Below are positions 60,157 through 64,000 of a DNA stretch of 64,000 nucleotides, piece after piece. The DNA comes from an uncultured Eubacteriales bacterium (GTDB lineage Bacteria; Bacillota; Clostridia; Peptostreptococcales; Anaerovoracaceae). A program made the translations under genes and the position numbers. Location: positions 1 to 64,000 of the forward strand of contig URGK01000003.1 of NCBI GenBank assembly GCA_900547295.1. Direction: 5' to 3'. Numbering within the stretch: position 1 is the first letter of the stretch; each line of letters starts with the position of its first letter. The notes under the pieces were generated by a model. It saw only the letters and a list, made by a program, of their open reading frames with translations, was not told where the DNA came from and ran no database searches.

Positions 60157-61329
60157 ATGAATAGTAAAACAGTAAAAAAATCAGATGTTATCATTGTAGG
60201 CAGCGGGGCTGTCGGTAATGCAACAGCATATTTCCTGTCAAAAGCCGGATTAAAGGTAACGGTTCTTGAAAAGGATACCGTGGCAAACGGGTCCTCGGTT
60301 CGTAACGGCGGATTGAACAAAATGAATTTCAGAGGTATACCGGAGCTTTCCATAGGGATGTACGGAGTTAATGAAATCTGGCCCATGCTGCAAAAAGATC
60401 TGGGAGTGGATATCGAATATGAAACAACAGGCGGATACAGGAATGCCGTAACGGAAGCCGAATTCAAAAATATGGAGACCTTTATTCCGCATGCGGAAAA
60501 GCACGGCATGCATCTTGAATTTATCACAGGAAATGAGCTGAGAAAAAGAGTTCCCCAGTTTTCGGATCGTATTGTCGGCGCTTCATATTGCAGAGAAGAG
60601 GGAAGAGCCAATCCTTTGAAAACAACGCTGGGTCTTTACTCAAAGGCGAGAGAGCTGGGCGCGGATTTTTATGATTACGAAAAGGCCGTTGCGATTGAAA
60701 CCGTAAAAGGCAGAGCAAGGCGTGTTATAACAGAAAAAGGCAATATTTATGAAGCGGATGCCATTTGCGTGGCGGCCTGTTTCGGAAGCAGACAGCTTCT
60801 TAATTCGGTAGATCTTGATGTCCCGTTTACGCATGCTTTATGTGAAATATTTGTAACAGAGCCTGTTCCGAGATTTATAAATGAGATTTTTATAGGCTCG
60901 AAGGGCGGATATTACGGGCATCAGACAGAGCACGGCTCCTTTGTTTTCGGAGGCGGCAGCCGGATAGGAATTTTCCAGCGGGAGGGAAATAATGTTGAAT
61001 ACAGGTTGACTCATAATAACATTTCCTCGGGCGTTGAAGGTCTTGTTGAGGTATTTCCTTGTCTGAAGGATATTAAAATAATACGTTCATGGAGCGGCTG
61101 GCACGACAGAACTCCCGATGATACGATTTGCCTTGAAAAATTCGAGGAGGTTCCGGGATTGTTTACAGCCTGCGGCTTCAGCGGACACGGATTCGGGATT
61201 TCGGCACCTGTGGGCAAGGTTATGAGTGAGATGATTCTCGGACAGCCTCTCGGTGCAGATATCAGCGGTCTCAGATATGACAGATTCATGCCAATGGATG
61301 CATTTACGGGAGATGACAGATTTAAATAA
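60157..61329 (+). CDS. FAD-dependent amino-acid oxidase/dehydrogenase subunit (DAO family, HcnC-like)
   Basis: 390 residues. The FAD motif DVIIVGSGAVGNATAYFLSKA opens the protein, with SSVRNGGLNKMNF after it and the C-terminal ACGFSGHGFGISAPVGK flavin-contact segment of DAO-fold enzymes. This is the substrate-oxidising subunit. Likely substrates for the family are sarcosine, glycine, D-amino acids, proline or hydroxyproline. It closes the four-gene operon; AAGGAGAG precedes the start. Confidence 0.87.
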   Translation: MNSKTVKKSDVIIVGSGAVGNATAYFLSKAGLKVTVLEKDTVANGSSVRNGGLNKMNFRGIPELSIGMYGVNEIWPMLQKDLGVDIEYETTGGYRNAVTEAEFKNMETFIPHAEKHGMHLEFITGNELRKRVPQFSDRIVGASYCREEGRANPLKTTLGLYSKARELGADFYDYEKAVAIETVKGRARRVITEKGNIYEADAICVAACFGSRQLLNSVDLDVPFTHALCEIFVTEPVPRFINEIFIGSKGGYYGHQTEHGSFVFGGGSRIGIFQREGNNVEYRLTHNNISSGVEGLVEVFPCLKDIKIIRSWSGWHDRTPDDTICLEKFEEVPGLFTACGFSGHGFGISAPVGKVMSEMILGQPLGADISGLRYDRFMPMDAFTGDDRFK

Positions 61330-61374
61330 TATTTTCTAAATTTTCCTTAGCAAATAAAATAGAAGAACAGACTC

Positions 61375-61534
61375 GGGCGCTATAACGCTTTTAGTGGTTG
61401 GACGTTAGTGGTGGTCTAACTTTACAGGTGGTTTTAGCAAAAACAACAGAGTATGTACAGAATTCGTTCTAGTTTTGCATACTCTGTTTTTTATTGCGAA
61501 AATATATAACCTGTACTTAAAAATTTAAGGGTTT
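61375..61534. repeat. ISL3-type element end, repeat copy 2 (solo)
   Basis: 160 bases nearly identical to 7881-7933 joined to 8053-8159, without any transposase. It contains the same terminator (61446-61492, one G-T wobble) and stops 15 bases before the end of the exporter gene. It is a solo relic or a non-autonomous derivative, and it supplies transcription termination for the dehydrogenase operon. Confidence 0.8.
61446..61492 (+). terminator. Terminator within repeat copy 2
   Basis: ACAGAGTATGTA/TGCATACTCTGT stem (one wobble), 18-base loop, T6. Confidence 0.85.
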
Positions 61535-61548
61535 TATTGAGGACTCTG

Positions 61549-62016
61549 TTACACAGCAGAGCCTTTTCTTTTATCATTCCATCTTTTGATATTTCTTTTG
61601 GTGTTTACAATAATTCGTATTAACGAGGCTATAACAAGCAGTCCTAAGGCTATGGCTCCTGCAATCATCAGAGTGCGGGTGCCCCATGCGGCAGCCTTAT
61701 CCATATTGCCCCGTATGAAGTGAAACATAGTGTAATATATGCCGGCTCCGGGAACCAGCGGCAGAATGCCGGGTATTACAAACACGGTGGCAGCCTCTTT
61801 GATGAGTCTTGAGCATATGTCTGCAAGCAGAGCTACAAGGCAGGATGCAAGAAACGCAGAAGCGGTTATGCCAAGTCCAAGCTCCATAAGAAGCTGATAT
61901 GCAAACCAGCCGATGCCGCCTATGGCAGCGGCAGGAAGCATGCAGCGGAGAGGCACATGAAACAGTATGCAGAAACCAAAGGTTGCAAACAGTGCAAATA
62001 CAAATGAGGTAACCAT
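61549..62016 (-). CDS. Threonine/serine exporter, C-terminal half (ThrE_2/DUF3815)
   Basis: 155 residues with four to five membrane segments. The FVIPGILPLVPGAGIYYTM motif is the hallmark of the ThrE_2 half. In corynebacterial ThrE the two halves are one protein; in Bacillota they are often split, as here. It begins with a one-base overlap after the partner gene (TAATG), showing translational coupling. It likely exports small hydroxy amino acids from the cytoplasm. Confidence 0.9.
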   Translation of the reverse strand: MVTSFVFALFATFGFCILFHVPLRCMLPAAAIGGIGWFAYQLLMELGLGITASAFLASCLVALLADICSRLIKEAATVFVIPGILPLVPGAGIYYTMFHFIRGNMDKAAAWGTRTLMIAGAIALGLLVIASLIRIIVNTKRNIKRWNDKRKGSAV

Positions 62017-62798
62017 TATATAACACCTCCCAGCATTGACCAGAGCTCAAGCATCAGACCTGCGCCCGCGGCAAGGGATACGCCGACCACCAGAGCCTCC
62101 GTAAGTCTTGCTACACCCGAAAGCATATCGCCCGAAAGAAAATCACGAATTGAATTGGTTATGGCAACTCCGGGAACAAATATCATCAGAGTCCCTATTA
62201 TGATACTGCTGAAATCCTCCGTTAAGCCTAGCGTTGTCACAAGCAGGGCTAAAAACGTGGCAAGAAAACAGCAGCAGAAGCCCTTGATAAAGAAGTTAAG
62301 CTCTATTTTGCCAAGCAGTGTTGAGATTATACAGCTTATGGCTCCTATTACGGCAGCGATAAAAAAATCAACAGTATCGCCTCCGAATATTACACAGAAA
62401 AACGCAGCTACAAGCGCAGCTCCAAGCAACCTTGCCGGAAACGGATAAGGCTTCTTGCGCTCTATTTCCGACAGGATTTTCATGCCCTCATCTACTGATA
62501 AATCCGTAGTGGTAAACTCTCTGGAAAATTTATTTACCTCAGAAATCGTGCTGAGGTCGGTATTGGAACCCTTAATCCTCCTGATGTAGGTGAAAACATC
62601 GCTTTCCCTGTCGCCGTTGTCAAGAGTGACAAATATGCCTGTAGGCGTTGCAAAAACATCTACATATGAAATACGGCCCGCCTTGCATATTCTGGTGATG
62701 GTGTCCTCTACTCTGTAGATTTCGGCGCCGCTTTTCATCATAAGCTCCCCCGCCCTTACGGCAAGGATGAGTATTCTTTTCTGAAACTGGTTTATCAT
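62016..62798 (-). CDS. Threonine/serine exporter, N-terminal half (ThrE_1/DUF1212)
   Basis: 260 residues. A soluble N-terminal region of about 115 residues has MKSGAEIYRVEDTITRICKA and VDVFATPTGIFVTL, typical of DUF1212. Five membrane segments follow, with PGVAITNSIRDFLSGDMLSG. It forms the transporter with the downstream half. GGGGG-rich ribosome binding site lies upstream of the start. Confidence 0.92.
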   Translation of the reverse strand: MINQFQKRILILAVRAGELMMKSGAEIYRVEDTITRICKAGRISYVDVFATPTGIFVTLDNGDRESDVFTYIRRIKGSNTDLSTISEVNKFSREFTTTDLSVDEGMKILSEIERKKPYPFPARLLGAALVAAFFCVIFGGDTVDFFIAAVIGAISCIISTLLGKIELNFFIKGFCCCFLATFLALLVTTLGLTEDFSSIIIGTLMIFVPGVAITNSIRDFLSGDMLSGVARLTEALVVGVSLAAGAGLMLELWSMLGGVI

Positions 62799-62938
62799 CT
62801 GAAAAACCCCCTCAAATATGATATATTCAGTATATCATTTTAATTGAAAATTTCAAACATAATCACGAAAAACACACAGTCTGTTGTTTTAATTGCAGAG
62901 GTTATATGTTAAAATAACTGTATTACGGAGGAAATATT

Positions 62939-63643
62939 ATGCGACTTAATAAATATATAGCTCACGCAGGAATTGCAAGCAGAAGAAAAGCAGACGACCT
63001 TATAGCCAACGGCAATGTCAAGGTCAACGGCATCACAGTAAAAGAAATGGGATATGACGTGCTGCCCGATGATACGGTGGAGGTCAACGGCTCATATATA
63101 AGGCCGGAGGAAAAATTGGTCTATGTTGCAGTCAACAAGCCGATGGGATATATCACATCGGCGGCAGACGACAAAGAGCGTAAGACAGTTATGGAGCTGG
63201 TTGCCGATATAGATGCAAGGCTGTTTCCTGTGGGCAGACTGGACTATAACACGACGGGGCTTTTACTTATGACAAATGACGGCGACCTTGCATACAGACT
63301 GACTCACCCTAAGCACGAGGTTACCAAGAAATACAGAGCCAGAGTGGCGGGAGTTCTTTCGGCGGAGCGTATCGCAAAGCTTCGAAAGGGCGTTGACATA
63401 GGCGGCTTTGTGACATCTCCTGCAAGAGTCAATGTCATAAAACAGACGGCAAGATCTGCAATAGTTGAAATTGAAATCCATGAGGGCAAGAACCGTCAGG
63501 TAAGAAAAATGTTTGCTGCTGTAGGCAATAGTGTTCAGGAGCTTGAGAGGATAGCCATAGGCGAAATCAGACTGGGCAGGACCAAAGAGGGGCATTACAG
63601 GAAGCTTACCAGAGAAGAAATCGAATATCTCAAGAACTGTTAA
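62939..63643 (+). CDS. rluB: RsuA/RluB-family pseudouridine synthase
   Basis: 234 residues. An N-terminal S4 RNA-binding domain (RLNKYIAHAGIASRRKADDL, about 2-50) precedes the catalytic domain with the Asp in GRLDYNTTGLLLMTNDG (about 100-116) and a C-terminal HEGKNRQVRKMFAAVG. It converts a uridine in rRNA, most likely 23S, to pseudouridine. The RluB symbol is by similarity; RsuA-type specificity for 16S rRNA cannot be excluded. CGGAGG precedes the ATG. Confidence 0.92.
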   Translation: MRLNKYIAHAGIASRRKADDLIANGNVKVNGITVKEMGYDVLPDDTVEVNGSYIRPEEKLVYVAVNKPMGYITSAADDKERKTVMELVADIDARLFPVGRLDYNTTGLLLMTNDGDLAYRLTHPKHEVTKKYRARVAGVLSAERIAKLRKGVDIGGFVTSPARVNVIKQTARSAIVEIEIHEGKNRQVRKMFAAVGNSVQELERIAIGEIRLGRTKEGHYRKLTREEIEYLKNC

Positions 63644-63664
63644 AAGACGGCATTGCCGTCTTTT
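63642..63664. terminator. Bidirectional terminator between rluB and the methyltransferase
   Basis: Perfect 10-bp stem AAAAGACGGC/GCCGTCTTTT with a 3-base loop; serves both convergent genes. The stem begins within the rluB stop codon. Confidence 0.88.
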
Positions 63665-63666
63665 GT

Positions 63667-64000
63667 TTATGGATGAAGTATGATGCAGGATTTGTGCAAG
63701 TCGCACAGGGGCACAAGCAGCAGTTTTCCGTATTTTTTTTCGTAGTCTGCCACTGCTTGAAAAACACCCGAAAACCTCCTGCTGCCGTAATCGTGAAGCA
63801 GGATGGCGCCGCCATGTGAAAGTCTCGGATAGAAAAACTCAAGGCCTGCAAGCGTTGGCGCATACAGGTCAGCATCAAGACTTACAAAAGCAAATACTTC
63901 GTTTTCAAGACCTGCGGCAGTATCGGGGAAATACCCTTTCTTTAAGACTATATCCGATGTATCGTCAAATCTGCCGAGTACATATTCCGCTGATGTATCT
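63667..64000 (-). CDS. C-terminal part of a TylF/MycF-like methyltransferase (partial)
   Basis: About 110 C-terminal codons are inside the window; the start lies beyond 64000. The sequence contains FVSLDADLYAPTLAGLEFFY, PRLSHGGAILLHDYGSRRF and a closing LHKSCIILHP. The LDADLY-pT-lefFypRL-GG-ilvHDY pattern is that of the TylF (macrocin O-methyltransferase) family of SAM-dependent sugar or metabolite methyltransferases. In genomes without macrolide pathways these often modify surface polysaccharide. The context does not say which. Confidence 0.8.
   Translation of the reverse strand, partial: DTSAEYVLGRFDDTSDIVLKKGYFPDTAAGLENEVFAFVSLDADLYAPTLAGLEFFYPRLSHGGAILLHDYGSRRFSGVFQAVADYEKKYGKLLLVPLCDLHKSCIILHP

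Overview
The window reads as a chromosomal segment of a low-to-moderate GC Gram-positive anaerobe (Bacillota, class Clostridia). The evidence is the cdaA-cdaR-glmM-glmS order, HrcA/CIRCE control of small heat-shock genes, a raiA-type structured RNA near hpf, an arginine deiminase cluster, strong AGGAGG-type ribosome binding sites, and several sigma-54 activators beside amino-acid or solute uptake genes. A gut or oral amino-acid fermenter related to Anaerovoracaceae/Peptostreptococcales is my guess; it is inference, not something I could search.

Layout. 1-7.8 kb: tail of an aminotransferase, a small unknown gene, an NCS1-like permease with a small membrane partner, a minus-strand pair of regulators (LuxR type and sigma-54 activator), and a sigma-54-promoter-driven MFS transporter plus alpha/beta hydrolase. 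7.9-9.7 kb: debris, namely the 3' end of an ISL3-type insertion sequence fused to a birA remnant, then a bactofilin gene with an in-frame amber codon. 9.8-19.8 kb: mreB, an RNA methyltransferase, the arginine deiminase pathway (ornithine carbamoyltransferase, arcA, arcC) and carAB. 19.9-25.6 kb: a long leader with three tandem repeats, a 1615-residue secreted FMN-binding/GLUG surface protein, and a convergent small-RNA/small-ORF locus resembling par-type antisense loci. 25.7-37.9 kb: argGH, a DMT permease and its divergent LysR regulator, a Cmk2-type kinase, metG, tatD, yhaM, recD2 and comFC. 38-40.1 kb: a raiA-like RNA, a degraded Rpn nuclease gene, then hpf. 40.2-47.1 kb: cdaA-cdaR-glmM-glmS (glmM frameshifted), hsp20 and a DnaJ-like gene under CIRCE. 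47.2-53.3 kb: an FAD oxidoreductase, then a graveyard of broken genes (DUF234 ATPase tail, ABC permease fused to an NhaC tail, frameshifted PstS-like protein) with structured intergenic repeats. 53.4-61.3 kb: a second sigma-54 module (unknown protein, sodium:solute symporter with small partner, sigma-54 activator, four-gene flavin/iron-sulfur dehydrogenase). 61.4-64 kb: another copy of the IS-end repeat, a split ThrE-type exporter, a pseudouridine synthase and the end of a TylF-like methyltransferase.

How it fits together. Nitrogen metabolism dominates. Arginine can be degraded by ArcA-OTC-ArcC to ATP, ammonia and CO2, while CarAB and ArgGH supply the biosynthetic direction. carA and argG share similar promoter cores, suggesting common (ArgR-like) control. 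Two sigma-54 modules carry uptake plus catabolic enzymes and are the adaptive part of the region; both are followed by copies of the same mobile-element end.

The least explained signals are non-coding: (i) three tandem hairpin units with covarying stems in the leader of the flavoprotein gene, (ii) a par-like convergent RNA pair at 25.3-25.5 kb, (iii) three dispersed copies of a three-hairpin element lying just after terminators at 38.4, 50.8 and 53.2 kb. There is also an unusual number of disrupted reading frames, one of them in the normally essential glmM, so sequencing error must be excluded before biological readings of those. Apart from the raiA-like RNA and the candidate antisense RNA I saw no RNA genes: no rRNA or tRNA, and no CRISPR array.
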